Below are positions 14,130 through 22,646 of a DNA stretch of 39,470 bases, piece after piece. Every line of letters begins with the position of its first letter. Position 1 is the first letter of the stretch. Source of the stretch: JBFMCC01 sp037445635 (GTDB lineage Bacteria > Chloroflexota > Anaerolineae > Anaerolineales > Villigracilaceae); contig JBBIKC010000034.1 of NCBI GenBank assembly GCA_037445635.1, positions 1 through 39,470 of the forward strand. The letters are read 5' to 3'. Below the pieces are notes generated by a model. The model worked only from the letters and a program-made list of their open reading frames with translations, was not told the origin of the DNA and searched no databases. The position numbers were made by a program, and so were the translations under genes.

Positions 14130-14157
14130 AAGCCCCGTCCGTTGACAGGGCTTTTTT
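14130..14157 (+). terminator. Intrinsic terminator, probably the original tRNA-Arg terminator
   Basis: AAGCCC pairs with GGGCTT around a 12-base loop and is followed by six T (14152-14157). It lies 13 bases after attR. Before integration it would have stood just 3' of the tRNA gene, so the insertion has moved it 8.8 kb away from its gene. Confidence 0.75.
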
Positions 14158-14162
14158 GTTGT

Positions 14163-14387
14163 ATGAGTGAAGCGGACCTGGGTCTCTTGAAATTGCTGAT
14201 CGCCCGTCTCGAGAGGTTATCAGCCGATTCGGTCTGGGCGCATCGCGCCAGCGGGGTGCGCGGGGACCTTCTAAGAGTGCAGGAATGCCTCGAACGCGGC
14301 CAGCCGGTCGAGGCTCCGCGCTTGGCGCGGCTGGTCAGGCTGGGCTTCCAAATCCTGGAAGGCGCGGCAAAAGAAAAGACGTTGTAA
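14163..14387 (+). CDS. Small conserved-looking helical protein, 74 residues
   Basis: The ATG at 14163 gives a 74-residue protein starting MSEADLGLLKLLIARLERLS. It continues with DSVWAHRASGVRGDLLRVQE and ends in a helix, LVRLGFQILEGAAKEKTL. An in-frame upstream start at 14142 lies inside the terminator stem and is unlikely. No ribosome binding site is visible, because the T-run of the terminator precedes the start. The gene may be leaderless or poorly translated. The sequence is amphipathic and soluble and has the look of a real protein, with strong codon bias. It is chromosomal, just outside attR, and convergent with the HD-GYP gene. Function unknown. Confidence 0.55.
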   Translation: MSEADLGLLKLLIARLERLSADSVWAHRASGVRGDLLRVQECLERGQPVEAPRLARLVRLGFQILEGAAKEKTL

Positions 14388-14396
14388 CCGGAGGAC

Positions 14397-17300
14397 TTAA
14401 CGGTTGATTTTTTTCTCGCCAAGCAGGAGCAGGAAATTTTCCACCACCTGGGGATCGAAGTCGGCGCCGGACCGCTCCAGCAGGTAATCAACGACCTCCT
14501 GGTCGTTCCACGCTAATCGCTGGGGACGGTCGGTGCGCATGACATCCCAGGCGTCCACCACCGCAAAGATGCGCGCCTCCAGCGGAATCTGCTCGCCGCG
14601 CAGGCCGAAGGGATAGCCGCTTCCATCCCATTTTTCGTGGTGATAATAGGGAATATTGATCGAAGAGCGCAGGTACTCGATGGGAGAAAGAATGTCATAG
14701 GCATACAGTGGATGCTGACGCACGCGTTCCCACTCCTCCGGCGTCAACGGTCCGGGTTTGAGGAGAATCGAATCGGGGATCGCCAATTTACCAATGTCAT
14801 GCAGGAGGACGCCTCGGTACACATTGACCAGGTTCTCCTCCGGGATGCCCATGCGCCGCGCAAGATCGAGAGTCACTTCGGACAGGCGGTGAGCGTGTCC
14901 CTCGGGTTCGATGCCGCGCAGGTCGAGAGCGCGCGCCCAGCCTTCGATGGCTGCGTCGTACGCGACCGTCAATTCCGTGAAAGAGCGTTGCAGGCGGTCG
15001 AACAGGTGCGCGTCGTCAATGGCGACAGCGGCCTGGCGCGCCAGGGTCTCGAGGAAGTTGTTCCAATCGGGGTCGGGGACAAAGCGTTCCCGGTAGAACA
15101 ATTCGATCACACCCTTGACCTGTCCACGCGCGATCAAGGGGACCGCGAACGACGCGACGAATCCCTCCCCGGCGATTCGCTCCGGGTGCTGGAAGGAGGC
15201 GGCGGCCACGTCCAGGTCATAGGTGGCGACGATGATGCGTTCCAGCGCGGCGCGGCCGGCCGCGTCCTCCCCGACCAGCAGGCTGATCCCGCTCATTCCG
15301 CTGCGCCGAAACCCGCGCCCGGCGGCGTATTCGAGCAATTGCAGATCCGGGTTCAGCAGGAGGACCGCGGCCGCATCCACATGCAGCTGCGAGGTCACCT
15401 GCTCCAGGAAGACGTTGAGGGTCACGCGCAAATCCAGCGAGGACGAGATGGCAACGTCAATGGTGTGCAGGGCCGACAGGCGTTTGAGCGATTGCTCGAT
15501 GGCATCCACCAGCCGCACATGTTCGAGCATAGATACGACGCGCATAGAAAACAGGGTCATCATCCGCTCGTCGTCGGGACCGAAGGCGCGAAGGTTGGCG
15601 TGTTGCAGATCGAGCGCCCCCAACACTTCTGAACCCGATTTGAGCGGTATGACCAGTTCCGAGCGCGCCTTCCCCCAGCTCGGAACAAAGTCCTGGACCT
15701 CCCGAACATCGCCGACGTTCAACACGTTGCCGGCTTGAATGGAACGGGCGATCAACCCGGGGCCGTCCACCGTCAGCTTCTGACTGACCTGGTAATCGTC
15801 CAGCGCACCTGCCATGGCAACACACCGCAATGCGAGCGAGCCTTTCGAAGCCAGCCACAAGGTGCAGATCGATCCTTCGAACTCCGCCGCGATGATATTG
15901 ACGATCAACTGGTATAGCCGCTCCGTGTCGGACGAAATGCCCTCGATGAGGGCGGTGGAAACACGGTACAACCGGTCCAATTCATGGTTACTGCGCTGTA
16001 AATCGCCGAAGAGGCGGGAGTTATAGACCGCGCTGGCGGCCTGTCCTGCCAGCAGAGAGAGCAGGTACGTATCTTCCTCCGTGAAATCTCGGACGGTATC
16101 GCCGACCTCGGCGGCAAGCAGCACACCGATCAACTGGCCGCTAAACTGCATGGGCACTCCCAGGACGGACGAAAACGGAACGTGATCGACAGCGCGGTTT
16201 CGCTTCCGCCATTTGCGATAATTCTTTATGGCCATGGGTGTGCGTTTCGCGGCCACGCGTCCGGCCAGCCCATCGCCTAATTTAAGAGCCAGGCCGGGCT
16301 GTAAATCAATCCCTTTAATGACTGTAAGGAACAGCGTCTGCTCTTTTTCCTCATAAAGGAAGGTATATGCGGCGGGCACGTTGAGCAAGCGCCGGGCAAG
16401 ATCGGCCACGGTGTTGAGCACCGCGTCCAGGTCGCTCTCGACGGTCAAATCCCGCGTGACGCTGTACAAGGCCGCGAACGCCTCGGCGCGTTTTTCCGCG
16501 TTGGATAATAAATAAGCCTTCTCTAATGCAAGAGAGGCTTGCCCGGCGAGTGCCCGGAGCAATTCCTCATCCTCTTTGGTCCAGGCGCGCGGGGCGGCGG
16601 AAAATAGCAGAAGAATCCCTTGCCTGCCGGGGCCGGCCTGCACGGGCTCCCCGATGACAGCCCGAATCCCCTCGGCGGCACAGAACTCAGGAAGGTACGC
16701 GGATCGCAACGGGATATCCGAAATCTGGAAGGCGGTGACCTTTGTATGCTGGCCGGCCTTGAACGAAACCGCCATCCCCTCATCCAACAGACGAGGATTT
16801 TGTAATCCATGGGTCGCGTGAATATGCCATCCGTCCGCATCCAGCGAGGCGATCGCGGATTTTGAAACCCCAAGCAACGCCGCGGACCGACGGCATACCA
16901 ATTTTAAAATCTCATCCGGGTCCTTCGCCGCCAGAATGTCTCGGTCAATGGCCGACAGGGCCTCGAGCTCGGCGACCTTCTGCCCCAGGGAACGTTCCGC
17001 GCGCCGCTGTTCGGTGATGTCCTCCACCGTCCCTTCGTAATAGAGGATGTGACCGGTCTCGTCGCGAATTGCTCTGGCGCTCTCGCGCACGAACACGGGA
17101 GAGCCGTCCTTGCGCAGCCAGACTGTTTCGTAGCCATGCACCTCCCCGTCTCTGGCGAGCCGCTGACGAAAGTCCGCGCGCGCATCGGGATCGAGAAAAC
17201 CTTCCTCCTCCAGATTTCGCGCCTGGATCTCCTCCAGGCTGGAATACCCCAGCATCTTGAGCAATGCCGGGTTATTCAAAAGAATATGCCCGTCCGGCGT

Positions 17301-17894
17301 GGTGCGATACATTCCAATCGTGCTATTCTCGAACAGACTGCGGAAGCGCTCCTCGCTGGCGCGCAAGGCATCTTCGGCCTGTTTGCGTTTGAGCATGGAG
17401 GCGATCTGCGAAGAGACGAACTCCAGCATGCGCTGTTCGCGCTTCCCGTAGGCGTTTGGATCGTGATAGTGCTGAACGACCATGGCGCCGATGGCGCTCC
17501 CATCCACCATGAGCGGAACGCCCAGCCAGATCTGGCTTGGCGGGCCGAGCAATTCGATCTCGCCTTTCTTCGCCAGCGAGGCCTCCAACTTAGGATCGCA
17601 GAGAAGCGACTTCCCCGTCCGCAGAACATACTCGGTAAGCCCTCTACCGGTCGCCACCTGCCCCGCCCGCATGTCATCCACCTCGTCCACGAAATACACA
17701 AAATTCAGCATGGTCTTGTCGGGCGAAAGCATGGCGATATAAAAATTCTCGGCGGGCATCACCTCCGAGATAATCGAATGGATGCGCGGACAGAGCGCCT
17801 CCAGCGAATCGGCGACATCCGCGGCGCGGGCGATCCGATAGACGGCATCCTGTAACTGCTCGGCCTGTTTACGGTTGAGTGAACGAGAGGTCAT
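14397..17894 (-). CDS. Multi-GAF, PAS and HD-GYP signalling protein
   Basis: The 1165-residue protein has no membrane helices. In order it shows a GAF domain (about 20-170), a PAS/PAC domain (about 180-300, with EERFRSLFENSTIGMYRT and YYEGTVEDITEQRRAE), four more GAF domains (about 310-465, 475-630, 645-795 and 815-965) and a C-terminal HD-GYP domain (about 985-1160). The HD-GYP motifs are intact: LLHDIGKLAIP (His1032-Asp1033), HHEKWDGSGYP at 1085-1095 with GYP at 1093-1095, and GEQIPLEARIFAVVDAWDVM. This predicts a cyclic-di-GMP phosphodiesterase controlled by soluble ligands or redox state sensed by the GAF/PAS array. There is no receiver or kinase domain. It stands alone on the minus strand, with a divergent lipoprotein gene upstream. 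Confidence 0.93.
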   Translation of the reverse strand: MTSRSLNRKQAEQLQDAVYRIARAADVADSLEALCPRIHSIISEVMPAENFYIAMLSPDKTMLNFVYFVDEVDDMRAGQVATGRGLTEYVLRTGKSLLCDPKLEASLAKKGEIELLGPPSQIWLGVPLMVDGSAIGAMVVQHYHDPNAYGKREQRMLEFVSSQIASMLKRKQAEDALRASEERFRSLFENSTIGMYRTTPDGHILLNNPALLKMLGYSSLEEIQARNLEEEGFLDPDARADFRQRLARDGEVHGYETVWLRKDGSPVFVRESARAIRDETGHILYYEGTVEDITEQRRAERSLGQKVAELEALSAIDRDILAAKDPDEILKLVCRRSAALLGVSKSAIASLDADGWHIHATHGLQNPRLLDEGMAVSFKAGQHTKVTAFQISDIPLRSAYLPEFCAAEGIRAVIGEPVQAGPGRQGILLLFSAAPRAWTKEDEELLRALAGQASLALEKAYLLSNAEKRAEAFAALYSVTRDLTVESDLDAVLNTVADLARRLLNVPAAYTFLYEEKEQTLFLTVIKGIDLQPGLALKLGDGLAGRVAAKRTPMAIKNYRKWRKRNRAVDHVPFSSVLGVPMQFSGQLIGVLLAAEVGDTVRDFTEEDTYLLSLLAGQAASAVYNSRLFGDLQRSNHELDRLYRVSTALIEGISSDTERLYQLIVNIIAAEFEGSICTLWLASKGSLALRCVAMAGALDDYQVSQKLTVDGPGLIARSIQAGNVLNVGDVREVQDFVPSWGKARSELVIPLKSGSEVLGALDLQHANLRAFGPDDERMMTLFSMRVVSMLEHVRLVDAIEQSLKRLSALHTIDVAISSSLDLRVTLNVFLEQVTSQLHVDAAAVLLLNPDLQLLEYAAGRGFRRSGMSGISLLVGEDAAGRAALERIIVATYDLDVAAASFQHPERIAGEGFVASFAVPLIARGQVKGVIELFYRERFVPDPDWNNFLETLARQAAVAIDDAHLFDRLQRSFTELTVAYDAAIEGWARALDLRGIEPEGHAHRLSEVTLDLARRMGIPEENLVNVYRGVLLHDIGKLAIPDSILLKPGPLTPEEWERVRQHPLYAYDILSPIEYLRSSINIPYYHHEKWDGSGYPFGLRGEQIPLEARIFAVVDAWDVMRTDRPQRLAWNDQEVVDYLLERSGADFDPQVVENFLLLLGEKKINR

Positions 17895-18046
17895 TCAATA
17901 TCCGATCCGCATGTTTTGGACCACACTGTAGCCATTTACGAACGCTGATCCTCTAAAAACCGATAAAAATATGCAGGCAAAGTATACGCCCTTTTTTCGA
18001 CCCTAATGGTAAAAAAGTCATTACAATAGGGAAAGGAGAATTTTTC

Positions 18047-18742
18047 ATGAAGCGCCTGACCCTTCCTCTGCTCGGTCTCGCCTGGACTTTGGCCGGATGT
18101 TTCCCCGTCGGGCCGATTCCCACCCCTCTGGGGAACCCGTTCCCGTCCACGCCGACGCGCTCTCCGTTGATCGTCTCCCCCATCCCCGTCCTCGTCTACC
18201 CAAGCGGTTCGCCGACCGCGACGCTCAGCCTCACCGCGACACTCACGCCAACCAGCCCCTCGACCGAAACCGTCACACCCACGGCCGTCCCAACCGATAC
18301 TGCGACACCCGCCGCCACCGACACGGTCCCACCGACCCTGACGGCATCCGTCACGGTCACACCCGCCGTGCCGGCTGTGACCATCCTGGGATGCAACGCC
18401 GGTCTTGACCTCACTCACGGCATGGGTGAGGTGACCAACGCTTACGTAACCATCGCCAATCCTTCTGGCCCGGATTTGACCGACGTCTGTGCGACGCTCT
18501 CCTCCACCGACGAGGGCCGCGTCCATCCCGATAAAACCGTCTGCGTGGAATCACTGCCCACAGGCCATCAGGTGACCCTCAAGTTGACGATTGACACCAC
18601 CTTCCAGACCGCCGCAACGGTACAGGTAATCATGACTTCCAACGAGGGGATTACCGACTCGGCGGTAAAAGAGGACTGTACAGATGCGGGCTTCTTCCAA
18701 CCCGCGCCCGCCTCGCTGGGAACGCCGGCTCCCATTCCCTGA
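18047..18742 (+). CDS. Pro/Thr-rich lipoprotein
   Basis: The 231-residue protein has a type II signal peptide (MKRLTLPLLGLAWTLAGC) with the lipobox LAGC, modified cysteine at 18. Residues about 20-110 are a low-complexity linker rich in Pro, Thr and Ser with repeated TPT/TAT motifs (LTATLTPTSPSTETVTPTAV), typical of surface lipoproteins in Anaerolineae. The C-terminal ~120 residues form a beta-rich globular domain with four cysteines (LGCNAGLD, DVCATL, TVCVES, EDCTDAG) that could make two disulfides. This part resembles an immunoglobulin-like or FxLYD-type domain. AAAGGAG lies upstream of the ATG at 18047. It is convergent with the next lipoprotein gene. Confidence 0.8.
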   Translation: MKRLTLPLLGLAWTLAGCFPVGPIPTPLGNPFPSTPTRSPLIVSPIPVLVYPSGSPTATLSLTATLTPTSPSTETVTPTAVPTDTATPAATDTVPPTLTASVTVTPAVPAVTILGCNAGLDLTHGMGEVTNAYVTIANPSGPDLTDVCATLSSTDEGRVHPDKTVCVESLPTGHQVTLKLTIDTTFQTAATVQVIMTSNEGITDSAVKEDCTDAGFFQPAPASLGTPAPIP

Positions 18743-18783
18743 TTTGCCGAGCGGACAGTCTCGTCGCAACGACACGCCCGTGG

Positions 18784-19407
18784 TTACCTCGATGCCAATC
18801 CGAACAGGTATCCCCAGCCGTTATCATCCGTCAACTCGATTGTGATTCTCAGAGTCTTTCCTGCAACGATTTCCACCTCTTGAAATTCATTGGATGCCCC
18901 GCCTCCTGTCACGCCGGGATATAAGATGACATCCCCGCCGGGCGGAGGCAACGGCGCAGCGATGAACGCAACGGCGATATTGTATCCCCCAGGCTCCAGT
19001 TCGATGGACGCGTGTGCTCCCGGCGCGTCGTATAGGTATTTCAACAGGGGTTTGTACTCATAAACTTCTTCCCGTAAGACAAACGGTTCCGGGGAAGGCG
19101 TGAACTGCAGGCTGGAAAAGACCCAGCCCGGCGACGACAGAGTGATGTCGCTGTCCAGCGGCATCGCCAGGACGATGTGGCGGATGTTCGGCGCGTCCGC
19201 TTCGTAATTGAATGTTTCCCGATACCATTGCCCAGTGTACTGAATCTCTACTTCCAGCAGGCCGGTCGAAGGCATGGGAGAGACTGGGACAGCCGTGCGG
19301 GTCGCGGGCGCGGCTGTGGGCGTTTCACCGGCGGATGAAAACAGTTGACAGGCAGTGACACCGAGAAAAGACATAATCACAATGGGCAGGAAATACTTTC
19401 TGCGCAT
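18784..19407 (-). CDS. Lipoprotein of unknown function
   Basis: The 207-residue protein carries a lipoprotein signal peptide (MRRKYFLPIVIMSFLGVTAC) with lipobox VTAC, cysteine at 20. A short Ala/Thr/Pro linker follows, then a beta-rich domain (TGLLEVEIQYTGQWYRETFN; EPGGYNIAVAFIAAPLPPPG). It ends in a GKTLRITIELTDDNGWG segment. GAGGAGT precedes the ATG at 19407. The all-beta domain may be a carbohydrate-binding or Ig-like fold, but no specific family is recognised. The paralogous-looking neighbour at 18047 shares only the general plan of lipobox, linker and beta domain. Confidence 0.78.
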   Translation of the reverse strand: MRRKYFLPIVIMSFLGVTACQLFSSAGETPTAAPATRTAVPVSPMPSTGLLEVEIQYTGQWYRETFNYEADAPNIRHIVLAMPLDSDITLSSPGWVFSSLQFTPSPEPFVLREEVYEYKPLLKYLYDAPGAHASIELEPGGYNIAVAFIAAPLPPPGGDVILYPGVTGGGASNEFQEVEIVAGKTLRITIELTDDNGWGYLFGLASR

Positions 19408-19438
19408 CTTTTTGACTCCTCTGCGAACAGTGTATCTA

Positions 19439-20293
19439 TCAGGTCAGCAATTCGGGCAACGCCAGCCATTCTCCATCGCGTTTGGGATGGATGACTTCTA
19501 TAAGCTCCCCCTGCGCCGCTAACTTGCTGACTGTCCTTTCGACGATTCCCTTCGGCCAACCGAAGAGTTTGGTTACATCGCGCAGCTGCGCCGCGCCGAC
19601 CGAGTTGAAATACAACTCGGTCAATTTTTGCCTCGCCTCGCCTTCCCCGATTCTGCGCGCCGTTTCCGCCAATTCGGGAAAGTGCCGCGTCGTGATCTCG
19701 TAAATGTGCGAGTATCGCCACGCGCCCGCCTCCGCTACGCCGACAGGAAGAATCTTGAAGTCGGCCTGCAACTGCTCCAGCGCTTTATTGAATTCGGACT
19801 CTTTCGCGTTGGCAAGTCTTGCCAGGCGGCGCAAATCCAGCGTGTTCAACGCGCCGTTGTCGAGGAGCGTTTCATAAACCTGTTTCGCGGCCTGGGATAA
19901 GCGTCCCTCCTGATAGGCGACCAGATAATCCTCCTCGGGCGAGCCGTAGTTTTCAGAGAGCGCATAGAAATACGGCGCGACTTCCAGCGAGATCATGGTC
20001 GCCTTGCGGCGCAGGATCTTGCCGTAGTACCAGATTTTCTTGTCAAGGGCGTCGTCCTTCCAGCGCCACGTGATGTGACCGGGATCGTCGTGCTCGTCCG
20101 CGACGGGACGATTCCCCGCGACGGCTGTCCACAGGCTGGGCAGGTCAATCCCTTTGATGGGCCAGAAATAGACGAAGCCGCGCGCGTTGACAAAAGCCAG
20201 CGCCCGGGCGGAGGATGAAAGCGGTTTTGACGGAGGCAGGTTGAAGGTCCGCGCGCGATACGCATTGAGGCGTTTCAGGTCGAGGGCGGGCAT
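19439..20293 (-). CDS. Winged-helix protein related to AlkZ/YcaQ
   Basis: The 284-residue protein begins MPALDLKRLNAYRARTFNLP and has FVNARGFVYFWPIKGIDLPS, then DEHDDPGHITWRWKDDALDK and KIWYYGKILRRKATMISLEV. The C-terminal half contains winged-helix-like segments (NTLDLRRLARL and KLFGWPKGIVERTVSKLAAQ). This arrangement fits the winged-helix superfamily that includes the DNA crosslink glycosylase AlkZ/YcaQ, although it is shorter than full-length YcaQ (about 400 residues) and I do not see the QxQ-type catalytic motif. It is therefore called AlkZ-related with moderate confidence; a plain DNA-binding regulator is the alternative. The acyltransferase gene is divergent. Confidence 0.5.
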   Translation of the reverse strand: MPALDLKRLNAYRARTFNLPPSKPLSSSARALAFVNARGFVYFWPIKGIDLPSLWTAVAGNRPVADEHDDPGHITWRWKDDALDKKIWYYGKILRRKATMISLEVAPYFYALSENYGSPEEDYLVAYQEGRLSQAAKQVYETLLDNGALNTLDLRRLARLANAKESEFNKALEQLQADFKILPVGVAEAGAWRYSHIYEITTRHFPELAETARRIGEGEARQKLTELYFNSVGAAQLRDVTKLFGWPKGIVERTVSKLAAQGELIEVIHPKRDGEWLALPELLT

Positions 20294-20343
20294 GCTGACA
20301 TTCTAATTCAAAATTGTGTTAAACTTTTTACGAGGAGGCCGCC

Positions 20344-21234
20344 ATGTCCACGCTCGAACAGGATATCCAAAACCTTAGCAACATGTTGGTGTACGAGTTG
20401 ACAAAGGCAATGAACCTGCCTCAAACGCAGCGCGTCAAGCAGATCGTCCGCCTGTTGTTCGGCAGGGCGGCGCGCAAATTTTCCGAACTGGCCGTAGGAC
20501 TCGACCGCGTGGTGGCGGAGCATGGCATTGCCGCGGGCGCGCGCTGGGTTCTGCCGCGTTTCGTGAAAGGCCACGCGGCGCGCGGCCTGGAGAACATCCC
20601 GCCGACGGGACCGCTGGTGATCGCGGCCAACCACCCAGGCGCGTACGACTCGGTTGTGGTCTCGGCCCACGTGACGCGGCCCGATTACAAGGTCATCATC
20701 GGCGACATCCCCTTTTTCAAGAACCTCCCTCACGTCAGCGAGCATGCCATTTACGCGCCCGCCCTGCAGAACACTTACGGACGGATGCAGGTGATCCGCG
20801 AATCGATTCGGCACCTGCAAAGTGGCGGCGCGCTGTTGATCTTCGCCCGCGGCGGGATCGAGCCTGACCCTGCCATCATGCCCGCTCCCGACGTAGAGTT
20901 CGACCTGTGGTCGCGCAGTCTGCAGATCTTCCTCGAACGCGTCCCGCAGACGCGCGTGCTGGTGACCATCGTCAGCGGGGTGATCGCAAGCGAAATGTGG
21001 AGGCACCCCATCACCTGGTTCCGCAGGGCGCGCCCCGACCGTCAGCGGCTGGCGTTTATGTTGCAGATGGCCCAACAGGTATTGAGCGGGAAAGAGAAGT
21101 TCGGTTTGACGCCGCGCGTTTCATTCGGCGAATTGATCGGTCTGCGCGACGCGGACAATCCGGAGGACGCTTTGCATTGCATCATCGAGTCGGCGCGGCG
21201 GCTGGTGCGCTCCCACGTGGCATGGCAGTCGTAG
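20344..21234 (+). CDS. PlsC-type glycerophospholipid acyltransferase
   Basis: The 296-residue protein shows the acyltransferase box NHPGAYD at 96-102 (His97, Asp102), preceded by GPLVIAAN, as in 1-acyl-sn-glycerol-3-phosphate acyltransferases. The second block is FFKNLPHVSEHAIYAP, and the third is LLIFARGGIEPDPAIMPAP, a variant of the usual FPEGTR-type motif with less conserved residues. Its role is likely acylation of lysophosphatidate or a related lipid at the membrane face. No clear N-terminal transmembrane helix is seen. GAGGAGG lies upstream of the ATG at 20344. It is monocistronic. The 285-base gap after it (21235-21519) contains no gene that I can support. Confidence 0.82.
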   Translation: MSTLEQDIQNLSNMLVYELTKAMNLPQTQRVKQIVRLLFGRAARKFSELAVGLDRVVAEHGIAAGARWVLPRFVKGHAARGLENIPPTGPLVIAANHPGAYDSVVVSAHVTRPDYKVIIGDIPFFKNLPHVSEHAIYAPALQNTYGRMQVIRESIRHLQSGGALLIFARGGIEPDPAIMPAPDVEFDLWSRSLQIFLERVPQTRVLVTIVSGVIASEMWRHPITWFRRARPDRQRLAFMLQMAQQVLSGKEKFGLTPRVSFGELIGLRDADNPEDALHCIIESARRLVRSHVAWQS

Positions 21235-21519
21235 CCCTCCTATACTTAGAAATCCCTCTTGAGGAGAACACGTTCGCGTTCCTGCAAAGGTGAAGCGGAC
21301 ATTGGGGGACAGGACGCCCATACAGCCCAACCCGTGACTGTGCACAAGACCTCCCAAAACAACCCATGAGTATTTTCGAAAACATGACTTTCCGCGCTTG
21401 AAATCCGACCGGTTTTAGCGCAGAATGTTCTGGGAATTACGTGCAACCTGATTTAAATTACAGCGTAAATGATTTAGGTCAAGCCATCATCTTCGAACCT
21501 GGAACCGAGGAGAATCCCC

Positions 21520-22533
21520 ATGAAAACCGCCAAATTCATCCTGCTCGTCCTATCGAGCCTGTTATTCACGGCCTGCGGCGCGGCGCCCACCCCCGCCGCC
21601 GAAGCAACCGCCATCCCGACCGTCCTCGCCGACACTGCCATCGTCACCGAAGGCCGCCTCGAGCCCGTCCGCTATGCGGAGATCGCTCTGAACGCCAGCG
21701 GACTGGTCAGCGAGGTGCTGGTGATCGAGGGCGAGGAAGTCGGCGCGGGACAGGTGATCGCGCGACTGGAGAGCAGCGAAGCGCGGACTCTCGAAGACGC
21801 CCAGGCCGCCGCCCTGCAGGAATTGACTGCCGCGTATCAAGGCGTACGCGATGCGCAATACCAATTGGATAATTTCGACGTGCCGTCCGATTTTTCGAGC
21901 ATGACCCCCACCGAGGCCGTCGAGATGACGCTGGAAAAACTGAACGCGGCGCGCGCCGCCTACGAACCGTATGAGAACTTCAGTCCCAATAATCCAACCG
22001 CCAAGGAATATAAGAAACGCCTCGACGACGCCTGGGCAGATTATCGAAAGGCCATCCAGTGGCTGGAACTCGAATCCAACCTGGAAAACGCGCAGGCGCG
22101 GCTGGCACAGGCTCAGAAAGACTACGACGCCCTGCAAGACCCGTCGTTTGCGGAAGATACGGCGGGCGCCCGCGCCGCGCTGGCAAACGCGGAAGTGCGT
22201 GCGCCGTTCGCGGGCGTCATCACCAGCCTCGACTTGAAAGTGGGCGAATTCGCCTCGGCAGGACAGCCCGTGGTCACGATTGCGGATACCTCCAGCTGGG
22301 TGGTCAAGACCACCGACCTGACCGAGATTGACGTGGTCAGCATCCGCGAGGGACAGCCTGCCGCGGTCAAACTGGACGCGATTCCCGATGTGGAACTTAA
22401 AGGCAATGTACTTTCCATCGGGCAGAGTTACTCGGAGAGTCAGGGCGATGTGGTTTACGAGGTCACCATCCTGCTCACGGACGTGCATCCCGCCATGCGC
22501 TGGGGCATGACAGCCGAAGTGAAGTTCGAGTAA
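21520..22533 (+). CDS. HlyD/MacA-type periplasmic adaptor lipoprotein
   Basis: The 337-residue protein has a lipoprotein signal (MKTAKFILLVLSSLLFTAC, cysteine at 19). Next comes a lipoyl/barrel-sandwich half (ALNASGLVSEVLVIEGEEVG, GAGQVIARLES), a helical hairpin (residues about 85-215, with a strong coiled coil) and the returning half-motif (VRAPFAGVITSLDLKVGEFA). A beta-barrel region ends it (VKLDAIPDVELKGNVLSIG). This is the standard order of membrane-fusion proteins of ABC exporters. GAGGAG precedes the ATG at 21520. It is followed by the ATPase and permease genes, so the three form an ABC export or lipid/lipoprotein extraction complex (MacAB or LolCDE-like). There is no outer-membrane factor nearby, in keeping with a lineage lacking a classical outer membrane. 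Confidence 0.88.
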   Translation: MKTAKFILLVLSSLLFTACGAAPTPAAEATAIPTVLADTAIVTEGRLEPVRYAEIALNASGLVSEVLVIEGEEVGAGQVIARLESSEARTLEDAQAAALQELTAAYQGVRDAQYQLDNFDVPSDFSSMTPTEAVEMTLEKLNAARAAYEPYENFSPNNPTAKEYKKRLDDAWADYRKAIQWLELESNLENAQARLAQAQKDYDALQDPSFAEDTAGARAALANAEVRAPFAGVITSLDLKVGEFASAGQPVVTIADTSSWVVKTTDLTEIDVVSIREGQPAAVKLDAIPDVELKGNVLSIGQSYSESQGDVVYEVTILLTDVHPAMRWGMTAEVKFE

Positions 22534-22552
22534 GAATTTATCCGAATTACTT

Positions 22553-22603
22553 TGGAGTCAGCCAGCCCGCTGGCGTATTTCGCGAGCAGGTTCCCTGACT
22601 CCA
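22553..22603 (+). promoter_or_regulatory. Leader inverted repeat between adaptor and ATPase genes
   Basis: TGGAGTCAG (22553-22561) pairs with CTGACTCCA (22595-22603), and GCCAG (22561-22565) pairs with CTGGC (22570-22574) inside it. There is no T-run. It may be an RNA processing or differential-expression stem in the adaptor-ATPase spacer. Confidence 0.4.
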
Positions 22604-22646
22604 TAATCAAGATTGGTTGCTCGGATAGATCCTAACAGAGGTCTTT

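Noticed and set aside
14012..14491. Minus-strand frame of 159 codons across attR
   Set aside because: It reads through the tRNA fragment and the terminator and then in a shadow frame of the HD-GYP gene.
21235..21519. Possible gene in the gap before the adaptor
   Set aside because: Only short frames without ribosome binding sites are present; nothing can be supported.
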